From Pseudomonas sp. RGM2987 (GTDB taxonomy: Bacteria > Pseudomonadota > Gammaproteobacteria > Pseudomonadales > Pseudomonadaceae), in contig NZ_JALJDX010000163.1 of assembly GCF_022952855.1 (NCBI RefSeq), positions 1 to 32,294 on the forward strand: DNA of 32,294 nucleotides. Direction: 5' to 3'. Each line of letters begins with the position of its first letter. Position 1 is the stretch's first letter. A model generated the notes under the pieces. That model did not search any database. It had not been told where the DNA came from and was given only the letters and a program-made list of their open reading frames with translations. Position numbers and translations under genes: made by a program. Below, in pieces: positions 7,877 through 15,803 of the stretch.

Positions 7877-9514
7877 ATGGCAACGTGTGGCGAAGTGTTG
7901 GTCAAGTTACTCGAAGGCTACGGCGTGGAGCAGGTGTTCGGCATCCCCGGCGTGCACACCGTCGAGTTGTACCGCGGGCTGGCCCGCTCAAGCATCCGCC
8001 ATGTAACGCCACGGCATGAGCAGGGCGCCGGCTTCATGGCCGACGGCTACGCCCGGGTCAGCGGCAAGCCTGGCGTATGTTTCATCATCACCGGCCCCGG
8101 CATGACCAACATCACCACCGCCATGGGCCAGGCCTACGCCGATTCGATCCCGATGCTGGTGATCTCCAGCGTGCAGTCGCGCAGCCAACTGGGGGGGGGG
8201 CGCGGCAAGCTGCATGAACTGCCGAACCAAGGGGCGCTGGTCGGTGGGGTCGCGGCGTTTTCCCACACGCTGATGTCCGCCGCCGAACTGCCCGGCGTGC
8301 TGGCCCGGGCCTTCGCTTTGTTTCAGGCCGGGCGGGCGCGGCCGGTGCACATCGAAATTCCGTTGGACGTCCTGGTGGAAGACGCCGATGCCTTGCTCGC
8401 CAGCACACCGGTAGCGATCAATCGAGCCGGGGCCGCGCCGGATGCAGCCGCGCAAATGGCGGGCCTGCTGGCGACGGCCAGGCGACCGTTGATCCTGGCC
8501 GGTGGTGGCGCCATCGATGCGGCCGCCGAACTGACCGAACTGGCCGAACGCCTCGGCGCGCCAGTGGCATTGACCATCAACGCCAAGGGTCTGTTGCCTT
8601 CGCGTCATCCATTGTTGATCGGCTCGACCCAGAGCCTGGTCGCCACCCGCGCCCTGGTGGCCGAGGCGGATGTGGTACTGGCCATCGGCACCGAGCTGGC
8701 CGAGACCGATTACGACGTCACCTTCGCCGGCGGCTTCGAGATCCCCGGTGCGCTGCTGCGCATCGACATCGACCCGGACCAGACCGTGCGCAACTATCCG
8801 CCGCACCAGGCACTGGTGAGTGATGCACGCAACGCCGCCCAGGCCTTGCTTGCCGGGTTGGACCGCCAGTCCCTGACCGAGCGGCGCAGCGACTGGGGCC
8901 CGGCGCGTGTCGCCCGGCTGCGCGCCGAGCTTGAGCGCAGTTGGGACGCGCCGACCCGTGCCCAGCAGCTGTTTCTCGAGACGGTCCTGCAGACGCTGCC
9001 CGAGGCGGTCTTCGTTGGCGACTCGACCCAACCGGTGTACACCGGCAACCTGACGTTCAACCCGGAACAGCCGCGGCGCTGGTTCAACTCGTCCACCGGC
9101 TACGGCACCCTCGGCTATGCGTTGCCGGCGGCCATCGGCGCGTGGCTGGGGGGCAGGGACCTGGGGCACGGGCGCCCGCCGGTGGTGTGCCTGATCGGTG
9201 ATGGCGGCTTGCAGTTCACCCTGCCGGAACTGGCCTGTGCAGTGGAAGCACGCACCCCGGTGATCGTGCTGTTGTGGAATAACCAGGGCTACGAAGAGAT
9301 CAAGAAGTACATGGTCAACCGCGCCATTGAGCCGGTGGGCGTAGACATCTACACCCCGGATTTCATCGGGGTCGCCAAGGCGTTGGGCTGTGCCGCCGAA
9401 GCCATCGACGGGGTGCAATCGCTGCGCAACGCCTTGCTCGCGGCCAGCGACCGACAAGGCCCGACCCTGATTGAAATCGACCAGGCGCGGTGGATGCTGG
9501 AGGCCTCGAAATGA
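7877..9514 (+). CDS. aruI: ThDP-dependent decarboxylase, AruI type (545 aa)
   Basis: This is a likely 5-guanidino-2-oxopentanoate (2-ketoarginine) decarboxylase. It would convert 2-ketoarginine to 4-guanidinobutyraldehyde in the arginine transaminase pathway. The acetolactate-synthase fold is evident: catalytic Glu48 in HEQGAGFMADGYAR, and the ThDP motif GDGG at 441-444 with NN at 468-469. The opening MATCGEVLVKLL and the segment GRGKLHELPNQ match what I recall of the AruI group, so the assignment is by recall, not search. The start is ATG 7877; upstream in-frame codons read as leader. The stop overlaps the dehydrogenase start (ATGA, 9511-9514). An unusual run of ten G occurs at 8191-8200. 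Confidence 0.8.
   Translation: MATCGEVLVKLLEGYGVEQVFGIPGVHTVELYRGLARSSIRHVTPRHEQGAGFMADGYARVSGKPGVCFIITGPGMTNITTAMGQAYADSIPMLVISSVQSRSQLGGGRGKLHELPNQGALVGGVAAFSHTLMSAAELPGVLARAFALFQAGRARPVHIEIPLDVLVEDADALLASTPVAINRAGAAPDAAAQMAGLLATARRPLILAGGGAIDAAAELTELAERLGAPVALTINAKGLLPSRHPLLIGSTQSLVATRALVAEADVVLAIGTELAETDYDVTFAGGFEIPGALLRIDIDPDQTVRNYPPHQALVSDARNAAQALLAGLDRQSLTERRSDWGPARVARLRAELERSWDAPTRAQQLFLETVLQTLPEAVFVGDSTQPVYTGNLTFNPEQPRRWFNSSTGYGTLGYALPAAIGAWLGGRDLGHGRPPVVCLIGDGGLQFTLPELACAVEARTPVIVLLWNNQGYEEIKKYMVNRAIEPVGVDIYTPDFIGVAKALGCAAEAIDGVQSLRNALLAASDRQGPTLIEIDQARWMLEASK
8191..8200 (+). repeat. G10 homopolymer inside aruI-like gene
   Basis: Ten consecutive G encode Gly-Gly-Gly within the SQLGGGRGKLHEL segment, about residues 105-108. 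It is the longest homopolymer run I noticed in the window. Gain or loss of one G would shift the frame early in the protein. Confidence 0.95.
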
Positions 9515-10959
9515 CCTTTCCCACGACCCAGGACGGCCTGTACATCAACGGGCAATGGCTGGCCGGCGAGCAACCTTTGCGGGTGATCAATCCTGCGACC
9601 GAGGCGCTGTTGACCACGGTTTATGGCGGCGACGAGCACGCTGTCGACCGGGCCCTGGATGCTGCGACCCAGGCCTTCGGCCCATGGTCGAACACCCGCG
9701 GCGCCGAGCGCGGCGCGATCCTGCGGCGCATTGCCGACGGCGTGCGCGCCGCACGTGAGCGGCTGATGCACTTGCAATCGAGCAACAACGGCAAGCCGCT
9801 GTTCGAAGCGGCCATCGATGTCGACGACGTGATCGCCACCTTCGAGTATTACGCCGAACTGGCCGAAGGCCTGGACGCCCGGCAAGACAGTGCGCTGGCC
9901 TTGCCCAGCGATGATTTCAGCGCCCGTCTGCGCCGCGAGCCGTGCGGGGTGGTGGGGTTGATCGTGCCGTGGAATTTCCCGATGGTCACCACCGCCTGGA
10001 AACTCGCCCCGGCCCTGGCCGCCGGCTGCTGCGTGGTGCTCAAGCCCTCGGAAGTCACACCGCTGCCTGAGCTGGAACTGGCCTCGATCATCGCCGGTTG
10101 CGGCTTGCCCGGTGGGGTGTTCAACCTGGTATGCGGCACGGGCCTGGCGGTCGGTGCTCCGTTGGCGGCGGATTCGCGGGTGGCGAAGATTTCCTTCACC
10201 GGCAGCAACGCGGTGGGCGTGCAAGTGATGCAACGGGCAGCGGAGACGGTGAAGGGCGTGAGCCTGGAACTGGGCGGTAAATCGTCGCTGCTGGTGCTGG
10301 CCGACGCCGACTTGGAGCTGGCGGTGGAGCTGGCCTGTGGCGGCGGTTTCTTCAATGCCGGGCAGATGTGTTCAGCCACCAGCCGGGTGTTGGTGGCCGA
10401 GGAGGTGGCCGATGAATTCCTGCAACGGCTCAAGGCTCGCGCCGAGGCGGTTCGGGTGGCCGATCCGTTCGACCCGGACGTGGAGATGGGCGCGCTGGTC
10501 AATCAAGCGCAGTACCAGCGGGTGCTGGGGCACATCGACCGTGGCTTGAGCGCCGGGGCGACGCTGGTGTGCGGCGGTCAGCGCCCGGCGCATCTGCCAC
10601 GCGGTTTTTTTCTTCAGCCGACGATCTTCACCGACGTGCCCCTGGACAGTGCGTTGTGGTGCGAGGAGATCTTTGGGCCGGTGCTGTGCGTGCGCCGTTT
10701 CAGCGGCGTCGAGCAGGCCATTGCGCTTGCCAACGACAGCCGCTTTGGCCTGGTAGCCAGCGTAGTCAGTCGGGATGTCGAGGCCGCCGGGCAGGTGGCC
10801 AACGCTTTGCAGGCCGGGCTGGTGTGGATCAACGCGCCCCAGGTGATTTTTCCCCAGGCGGCGTGGGGCGGCTACAAGCAGAGCAGCCTGGGCCGCGAGT
10901 TGGGGCCGTGGGGATTGGCGGCGTTCCAGGAAATCAAGCATGTGATCCGGGCCGTCTGA
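9511..10959 (+). CDS. Aldehyde dehydrogenase, probably for 4-guanidinobutyraldehyde (482 aa)
   Basis: This is an NAD(P)-dependent aldehyde dehydrogenase of the betaine/aminobutyraldehyde group. The catalytic general base is Glu253 in LELGGKS and the nucleophile is Cys287 in GQMCSATSR. The PWNFP motif and the C-terminal GGYKQSSLGRELG are also present. The length of 482 aa is normal. It overlaps the aruI-like stop by four bases (ATGA), so translation is coupled. By context it probably oxidises 4-guanidinobutyraldehyde to 4-guanidinobutyrate, the role KauB plays in P. aeruginosa. A different gamma-amino aldehyde remains possible. Confidence 0.88.
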   Translation: MTFPTTQDGLYINGQWLAGEQPLRVINPATEALLTTVYGGDEHAVDRALDAATQAFGPWSNTRGAERGAILRRIADGVRAARERLMHLQSSNNGKPLFEAAIDVDDVIATFEYYAELAEGLDARQDSALALPSDDFSARLRREPCGVVGLIVPWNFPMVTTAWKLAPALAAGCCVVLKPSEVTPLPELELASIIAGCGLPGGVFNLVCGTGLAVGAPLAADSRVAKISFTGSNAVGVQVMQRAAETVKGVSLELGGKSSLLVLADADLELAVELACGGGFFNAGQMCSATSRVLVAEEVADEFLQRLKARAEAVRVADPFDPDVEMGALVNQAQYQRVLGHIDRGLSAGATLVCGGQRPAHLPRGFFLQPTIFTDVPLDSALWCEEIFGPVLCVRRFSGVEQAIALANDSRFGLVASVVSRDVEAAGQVANALQAGLVWINAPQVIFPQAAWGGYKQSSLGRELGPWGLAAFQEIKHVIRAV

Positions 10960-11152
10960 CGGTTCGTTATCGGGCCACGCATGCCTCGAAAAAAGGCATG
11001 CGCCAGGAACATGGCTTCAATGAGTTTTTATCGATAGTCAGGGATTTTGCACAACCCCAGGATGGCCTTCGACAGCGACAAAGCCCTTGCAATACGGGGC
11101 TTTGGTCGGCGTTGGACGGTACGGGCGCAGCGGTTTCAGCCACCTCATACTG
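10960..11152. other. Atypical gap with two hairpins
   Basis: This is non-coding or decayed sequence between the dehydrogenase and the ABC importer. It has a 9-bp inverted repeat CGCATGCCT/AGGCATGCG (10978-10986 and 10994-11002) around an A-rich loop, a possible transcript end without a T tail. A second 8-bp stem CAAAGCCC/GGGCTTTG lies at 11079-11086 and 11097-11104. Base and triplet use (TTA, ATA, AGG, CGA) is unlike the neighbouring genes, so part of it may be foreign or the decayed edge of a mobile element. I found no intact gene. Confidence 0.5.
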
Positions 11153-11312
11153 AGTGGCCTGTGTGGCTAATTCGAGCACTCAACTTCGGCGCCAGGACTT
11201 GCCAGGCTGCGTTGCCATTCCTCGCCGTAGCGGGCTACGACTCGTCATGGCGCCTTGCCTAGCAAGCCCTGGCACTCGAATTTGAGTACCCGAATTAACC
11301 ACACAAGCCACT
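11153..11312. repeat. 160-bp near-perfect palindrome (possible MITE or structured RNA)
   Basis: The outer arms 11153-11183 and 11282-11312 match at 27 of 31 positions. Inner arms (for example GCCAGGACTTGCCAGGC near 11191 against its partner near 11272) continue the fold with bulges. The centre is CGTAG-CGGG-CTACG at 11226-11239. The symmetry axis of the outer arms (11232.5) and of the central hairpin coincide exactly. The right end is 22 bp from the binding-protein ATG. All four outer-arm mismatches become G.U pairs in RNA made from the minus strand but A.C mismatches in plus-strand RNA. Confidence 0.85.
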
Positions 11313-11334
11313 AAAAGAACAAAGGGAGTCTTCC

Positions 11335-12438
11335 ATGGGCAAGCATGATCTGAACAGACGTCAATTCATCAAGACCGCCAGCGTGGTCTCGGTCGCGGCG
11401 GCCGCCATGAGCGTGCCATTCATCAGCGCCCGGGCCAGCGATACGCGGTTCGTCGGCAAGACCCTGCGTTTGCTGACCTGGTCCGACGACACCGGACTGG
11501 CGGCGCTGCGCAACATCGCCGCGACCTTCGAGGCCAAGACCGGCGCCAAGGTGGTCGCCGACCGCACCGGCAGTACTTCGGAAATGGTCGCCAAGCTCAA
11601 GGCCGGCGGCGACCGGCCGCAGTACGACATCATCACCCTGGCCGGCGTTGGCGCCGAGGGCCTGGCCGCGGCCGGGCTGCTGGAAAAGCCCGACCTCAAT
11701 CGCATCCCCAACCTGGCGGACGTGCCGGCGCAATACCGCACCGGTGCCGGCGGCCATGGCATCGGCTACCTGCTGTGGTGCAACAGCCTGGTCTACAGCA
11801 CCCGCACCATGAAGCAGGCGCCGGACAGTTACGCCGCGCTCTGGGACGCGGACCTGGCCCCGAATATCTTCCTGCCACCGCCGAACTGGACCGAGGCCAT
11901 GGACCTGATCATCATCGCCGCCAAGCTGGCCGGCGGTGACGAGCACAACATCGAACCGGGCTTCAAGAAACTCGCCGAGCTCAAGGACCGGGTGGTGACC
12001 CTGGGGGAAAACCCGAACCAGATCGCCGAACTGTTCCGCACCGGCTCCCTGGACATGGGCGGGTTGTATGCACCGGCGTTTTTCCCCAAGCAGATCCGCG
12101 ACCCGGCCTATGGGCTGGGGGCGACGTTTGGCATGAAGGAAGGTTTCTACACCGACCTGATGCTCTCGGTCATGCCGAAAAACCGCCCGGGCGACACCGA
12201 CCTGGCCTACGCCTTCATCGACCACTCCCTCGACCCGCTGGTGCAGGGCAAGATGGCCGAAGACATCTTCAACGGCCCGGTCAACGCCAAGGCCATCATC
12301 TCCAGCGAAGCGCGCAAGAGCCCCTACATCCTCACCCCGGAGCAAATCGCCGACAAAGCGATCATGCACGACAACGCCTTCCTGGCGACGGTGCACGACC
12401 AGTGGATTCGCCGGTATACGGAGATCTTCTCGTCCTGA
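11335..12438 (+). CDS. ABC importer, periplasmic binding protein, PotD/PotF-like (367 aa)
   Basis: This is a predicted extracytoplasmic solute-binding protein of the polyamine/opine/Fe3+ group. The N-terminus has a twin-arginine signal (NRRQFIKTASVVSVAAAAM), so it is probably exported folded through Tat. The mature part starts with TLRLLTWSDDTG, similar to the spermidine/putrescine-binding opening. The start is ATG 11335, with AAGGGAG at 11322-11328. It is the first gene of a four-gene importer, but 386 bp of REP DNA separates it from the permeases. The ligand is not readable; the neighbouring guanidino pathway suggests a guanidino compound or polyamine. Confidence 0.88.
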   Translation: MGKHDLNRRQFIKTASVVSVAAAAMSVPFISARASDTRFVGKTLRLLTWSDDTGLAALRNIAATFEAKTGAKVVADRTGSTSEMVAKLKAGGDRPQYDIITLAGVGAEGLAAAGLLEKPDLNRIPNLADVPAQYRTGAGGHGIGYLLWCNSLVYSTRTMKQAPDSYAALWDADLAPNIFLPPPNWTEAMDLIIIAAKLAGGDEHNIEPGFKKLAELKDRVVTLGENPNQIAELFRTGSLDMGGLYAPAFFPKQIRDPAYGLGATFGMKEGFYTDLMLSVMPKNRPGDTDLAYAFIDHSLDPLVQGKMAEDIFNGPVNAKAIISSEARKSPYILTPEQIADKAIMHDNAFLATVHDQWIRRYTEIFSS

Positions 12439-12824
12439 GTCAAAAGCGCCTGTGGGTGTACTGGGATATTGCAGCCACCGAAGATCCAAATGTGGGAGCG
12501 GGCTTGCTCGCGAAAGCGGTGGTTCAGTGATGGAGATGTTGCCTGTGCCGCCGTATTCGCGGGCAAGCCCGCTCCCACAGGGGATGGTGGGTGTGCATGG
12601 GTTTCGCGGCCACCGGAGATCCAAATGTGGGATTGGGGACGTGCATGGAGTTAGCGACCACCCGAAGATCCAAGTGTGGGAGCGGGCTTGCTCGCGAAAG
12701 CGGTGGTTCAGTGAGGGAGATGTTGCCAGTGCCGCCGCCTTCGCGAGCAGGCTCGCTCCCACAGGGAATTGGGTTGTTTTGAGATTGTGTTTGTTCTGTC
12801 GTTTTCCACTGACGAGACCTTGCC
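12439..12824. repeat. Duplicated REP doublet inside the ABC operon
   Basis: This is a 386-bp gap with no gene. Two REP doublets of 87 bp each lie at 12492-12578 and 12676-12762, both with a forward and a reverse half-site. Their spacers are nearly identical (AAGCGGTGGTTCAGTGA followed by GGAGATGTTGCC), so one is a recent copy of the other. Each is preceded by GATCCAA; a third GATCCAAATGTGGGA at 12618-12632 is a decayed remnant. The doublets may stabilise the upstream mRNA and lower permease expression. Confidence 0.85.
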
Positions 12825-13733
12825 ATGGAACACCAACCGTTAACCCATCCGCAGAGCGTTGCGCCGATACGTTCGAGCCGGAGTATTTCGCCCACGACGC
12901 GGGCATGGTTTTTCCTGTCGCCGTCCATGCTGTTTCTCGGTGTGCTGGTCGCCGCCAGCCTGTTGGTGCTGCGCATGAGCGTCGGCACCAAGGGCGCGGA
13001 GTGGAGTGGATTCAGCCTGGCCAGCTATGGGCAGTTGCTGGAACCGTACTACCTCAAGTCCCTGCTGCTGACCCTGCGCCTGGCACTGATCAGCGCCGTG
13101 ATCGCGGTCCTGCTGGCGATTCCCGTGGCCTACACCATGTCGCGCCTGTCCTCGCCGTTGTTGCGGCGCATTTTCCTGGCGGCGGTGCTGTTGCCGTTGT
13201 TGGTCAACCTGCTGCTGCAAAGCTATGGCTGGCTGGTGATCCTGGGGCCTGCCGGCATGCTCAACCAGGCGTTGATGGGGCTGGGTCTGATCAAGCGCCC
13301 GATCATGTTGCTGTACAACCAGAACGGCGTGTTGATGGGCCTGGTCCAGACCGCGTTCCCCCTGGCCGTGTTGCCCATCGCCAGCGCCATGCGCGGCGTT
13401 GCCCGCAATTATGAAGAGGCCGCCGCGACCCTGGGCGCCAGCCGCTTCCAGGTGTTTCGCCAAGTGGTGCTGCCGATGAGCCTGCCGGGCATCATCACCG
13501 GCGCGACGCTGGTGTTCGCCTACAACGCCAGCAGCTTTGTCGTGCCCTTGCTGTTGGGCGGTCGACGGGTGCCGATGCTGGCGGTGATGGTCCACGACCA
13601 GATCGCCCCGCTGATGAACTGGCCGGCCGCGTCCGCTGCCGGGGTGGTGTTGATTGTCACCACGCTGCTGATCATGAGCCTGTCGGAATATTTCACCGGC
13701 CGCCGTCGGCGGATGCTGGAGGCTTCTCAATGA
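12825..13733 (+). CDS. ABC importer permease 1, PotB-like (302 aa)
   Basis: This is a predicted inner-membrane permease with about six helices. The first begins after a 27-residue polar N-terminus (AWFFLSPSMLFLGVLVAASLLVL). The EAA loop that contacts the ATPase is visible as EEAAATLGASRFQVFRQVVLP near residues 198-218. The start is ATG 12825. Its stop overlaps the next permease start (ATGA, 13730-13733). It belongs to the polyamine/opine importer type by similarity of layout. Confidence 0.9.
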   Translation: MEHQPLTHPQSVAPIRSSRSISPTTRAWFFLSPSMLFLGVLVAASLLVLRMSVGTKGAEWSGFSLASYGQLLEPYYLKSLLLTLRLALISAVIAVLLAIPVAYTMSRLSSPLLRRIFLAAVLLPLLVNLLLQSYGWLVILGPAGMLNQALMGLGLIKRPIMLLYNQNGVLMGLVQTAFPLAVLPIASAMRGVARNYEEAAATLGASRFQVFRQVVLPMSLPGIITGATLVFAYNASSFVVPLLLGGRRVPMLAVMVHDQIAPLMNWPAASAAGVVLIVTTLLIMSLSEYFTGRRRRMLEASQ

Positions 13734-14578
13734 GCGCGCTGAGTAAAAAACGCCAGTCGCTGCTGCCCGGTGAAACCGGCCGGTTGGCGGGACTGCTGTC
13801 GGGTTTCATCCTGTTGCTGGCGGTGCTGCCGATCCTGACCATGATCGTCATGTCCTTCAGCGGCGCGGCGAACCTGGATTTCCCCCCCAGCAGTTACAGC
13901 CTGCAATGGTATCGGGCGGCCTGGCACACCTTTGTCTCGCCTGATGCCAGTGACGTGCTGAGCCTGGGCCAGGCCATGGGCACCAGCCTTCTGGTGGCCT
14001 GCCTGACCATGATTTTCGCCACGCTGATCGCGGTGCCGGCGGCCTACGCCCTGACCCGATGCGAGTTCCGTGGCAAGGCCGTCGCGCTGCAACTGATGTC
14101 GCTGCCGCTGGTGTTCCCCATGGTCGTGCTGGGCCTGGCGCTGCTGCTGGTGTTCGACAGCCTGCCGTTCCAGATGACCACCTCGCGGCTGGTGATTGCC
14201 CACGTCATCCTCGCGCTGCCGTTTGTGGTGAAGAACTGCACCGCCGCCATGCTGGGCATCGGCAGCGAAGTCGAGGAAGCCGCACGGATGCTCGGTGCGA
14301 CGCCGCGGCGGGCCATCGTCGATGTGGTGGTGCCGCTGATGAAATCCGGGATCCTCGCCGGAATGCTGCTGGCGTTCATCGTGTCGTTCAACGAATTCAC
14401 CGTGACCTATTTCCTCTACACCATCGATGTCATGACCGTGCCGATCTGGATGTACAGCCGCACTGTGTCATCGCTGGACCCCACCGTTTTTTCGTTTGCC
14501 GTACTCATCGTGCTGATCGACTTCGTGCTGATCTGGGCGCTGGAGAAACTGGTGGGCGAGGGCGGCGTTTCCTTTTGA
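13730..14578 (+). CDS. ABC importer permease 2, PotC-like (282 aa)
   Basis: This is the second inner-membrane permease of the importer, with about six helices. The EAA loop is EEAARMLGATPRRAIVDVVVP near residues 182-202. The partner segment FIVSFNEFTVTYFLY is typical of PotC/PotI proteins. It overlaps permease 1 by four bases and is followed after 16 bp by the ATPase, so the three are probably co-translated. Confidence 0.9.
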   Translation: MSALSKKRQSLLPGETGRLAGLLSGFILLLAVLPILTMIVMSFSGAANLDFPPSSYSLQWYRAAWHTFVSPDASDVLSLGQAMGTSLLVACLTMIFATLIAVPAAYALTRCEFRGKAVALQLMSLPLVFPMVVLGLALLLVFDSLPFQMTTSRLVIAHVILALPFVVKNCTAAMLGIGSEVEEAARMLGATPRRAIVDVVVPLMKSGILAGMLLAFIVSFNEFTVTYFLYTIDVMTVPIWMYSRTVSSLDPTVFSFAVLIVLIDFVLIWALEKLVGEGGVSF

Positions 14579-14594
14579 TTTCGAGGTGAAAGAC

Positions 14595-15650
14595 ATGACT
14601 GGACTGATACTGGAAAACGTCGAGAAACACTACGGCTCGGCCTGCGCGGTCAAGGACGTGAACCTGCATTTGCCCGAGGGCAAGCTGGTGTGTTTTCTCG
14701 GGCCGTCGGGCTGTGGCAAGACCACGCTGCTGCGCATGATCGCTGGCCTGGAAAGCCTCAGCGGCGGCGAGATCCGCCTGGATGGCGAGGACATCGGCCA
14801 CACCCCGGCGCACCTGCGAAACTTCGGCATGGTCTTTCAATCGCTGGCCTTGTTCCCCCACATGACCGTCGGCGAGAACATCGCCTATCCGCTGAAACTG
14901 CGCGGCGTGGGCAAGGCCGGGCAACAGGCGCGGGTGGTGGAGTTGCTGGAGCTGATCCAGCTTCAGGCGATGATCGACCGGCCCGTGGCGAAACTGTCCG
15001 GCGGCCAACGCCAGCGCGTGGCGATTGCCCGGGCGATTGCCGCGCGGCCGAAGATCCTGCTGCTGGACGAACCGCTGTCAGCCCTGGACGCCAAGTTGCG
15101 TGAAGCCATGCAAGTGGAAATCCGCCAGCTGCAACAACGGCTGAACATCACCACCATCGTGGTCACCCACGACCAGCGTGAAGCCATGACCATGGCCGAC
15201 GTCGTTGTAGTGCTGGGTGAGCATCGGGTGCAGCAGGTCGGCACGCCGATCGAGATCTACCGGCACCCGGCCAACGAATTCGTCGCCGACTTCATTGGCT
15301 CGGGCAATATTTTCCCGGCGACCACCCTGGGCACCGGGCGCGTCGGCCTGCCGGGCGGCGACGCGCTGCACGTGCCGGCCAGCCAAAGCAACACGGTCGG
15401 CGAGCCGATCAAGTTGCTGGTACGCCCCGAAGACGTGCAACTGTCCGCGCCCCAGGCCACGGCGGGTAATCGGTTGCTGGGCAAGGTGACGTTCGTGCGT
15501 GATATCGGCGCGACCATCGAGACCACCGTGCAATGCTCGGGGATCTCGTTCACTGCGCTGAGCACGCCCTGCCAGGGGATGGACCTGGGAATCGGGCATG
15601 CGGTGTCGGTGACTATTCCGGCTGAGGCGTGTCGGGTGTTGGGGGGCTGA
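14595..15650 (+). CDS. ABC importer ATPase, PotA-like (351 aa)
   Basis: This is the cytosolic ATPase of the importer. Walker A is GPSGCGKTT near residues 36-44, the signature is LSGGQRQRVAIARA, Walker B is ILLLDEPLSALD, and the switch is VVTHDQREAMTMAD. A C-terminal regulatory TOBE-type domain (about 240-351) contains LLVRPEDVQL, typical of the PotA/FbpC group. I chose ATG 14595 because GAGGTGA at 14584-14590 is a proper ribosome site for it; a GTG at 14586 lies inside that site. Confidence 0.94.
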   Translation: MTGLILENVEKHYGSACAVKDVNLHLPEGKLVCFLGPSGCGKTTLLRMIAGLESLSGGEIRLDGEDIGHTPAHLRNFGMVFQSLALFPHMTVGENIAYPLKLRGVGKAGQQARVVELLELIQLQAMIDRPVAKLSGGQRQRVAIARAIAARPKILLLDEPLSALDAKLREAMQVEIRQLQQRLNITTIVVTHDQREAMTMADVVVVLGEHRVQQVGTPIEIYRHPANEFVADFIGSGNIFPATTLGTGRVGLPGGDALHVPASQSNTVGEPIKLLVRPEDVQLSAPQATAGNRLLGKVTFVRDIGATIETTVQCSGISFTALSTPCQGMDLGIGHAVSVTIPAEACRVLGG

Positions 15651-15681
15651 TTCTTGAGAGATGGGTTGCTGGGCTGGCCTC

Positions 15682-15773
15682 TTCGCGAGCAAGCCCGCTC
15701 CCACAATTGATCGGTGATGACAGAGAATTCATGTTCGCCGAAGATCCCATGTGGGAGCGGGCTTGCTCGCGAA
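15682..15773. repeat. REP doublet (family 1)
   Basis: A reverse half-site at 15682-15704 and a forward half-site at 15751-15773 face each other. The flanks GGGCTGGCCTC and GAGGCCAGCCC extend the inverted repeat outside the cores. It lies between the converging ATPase and AraC genes and may form both 3' ends. Confidence 0.88.
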
Positions 15774-15803
15774 GAGGCCAGCCCAGGCAACCCAAAATCC
15801 AGC

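Noticed and set aside
7988..9457. Long minus-strand open frame (489 aa) opposite the aruI-like gene
   Set aside because: It is a shadow of GC-rich coding sequence, with no recognisable domain and low-complexity Gln/Gly/Arg/His content.
11153..11312. The long palindrome as a guanidine riboswitch or an integron attC site
   Set aside because: I could not find the conserved guanidine-riboswitch loops or the attC core-site pattern; near-complete symmetry fits neither.
12439..12824. Alternating palindromes resembling a CRISPR or attC array
   Set aside because: The units are typical Pseudomonas REP sequences in inverted pairs, and the spacers are copies of each other.
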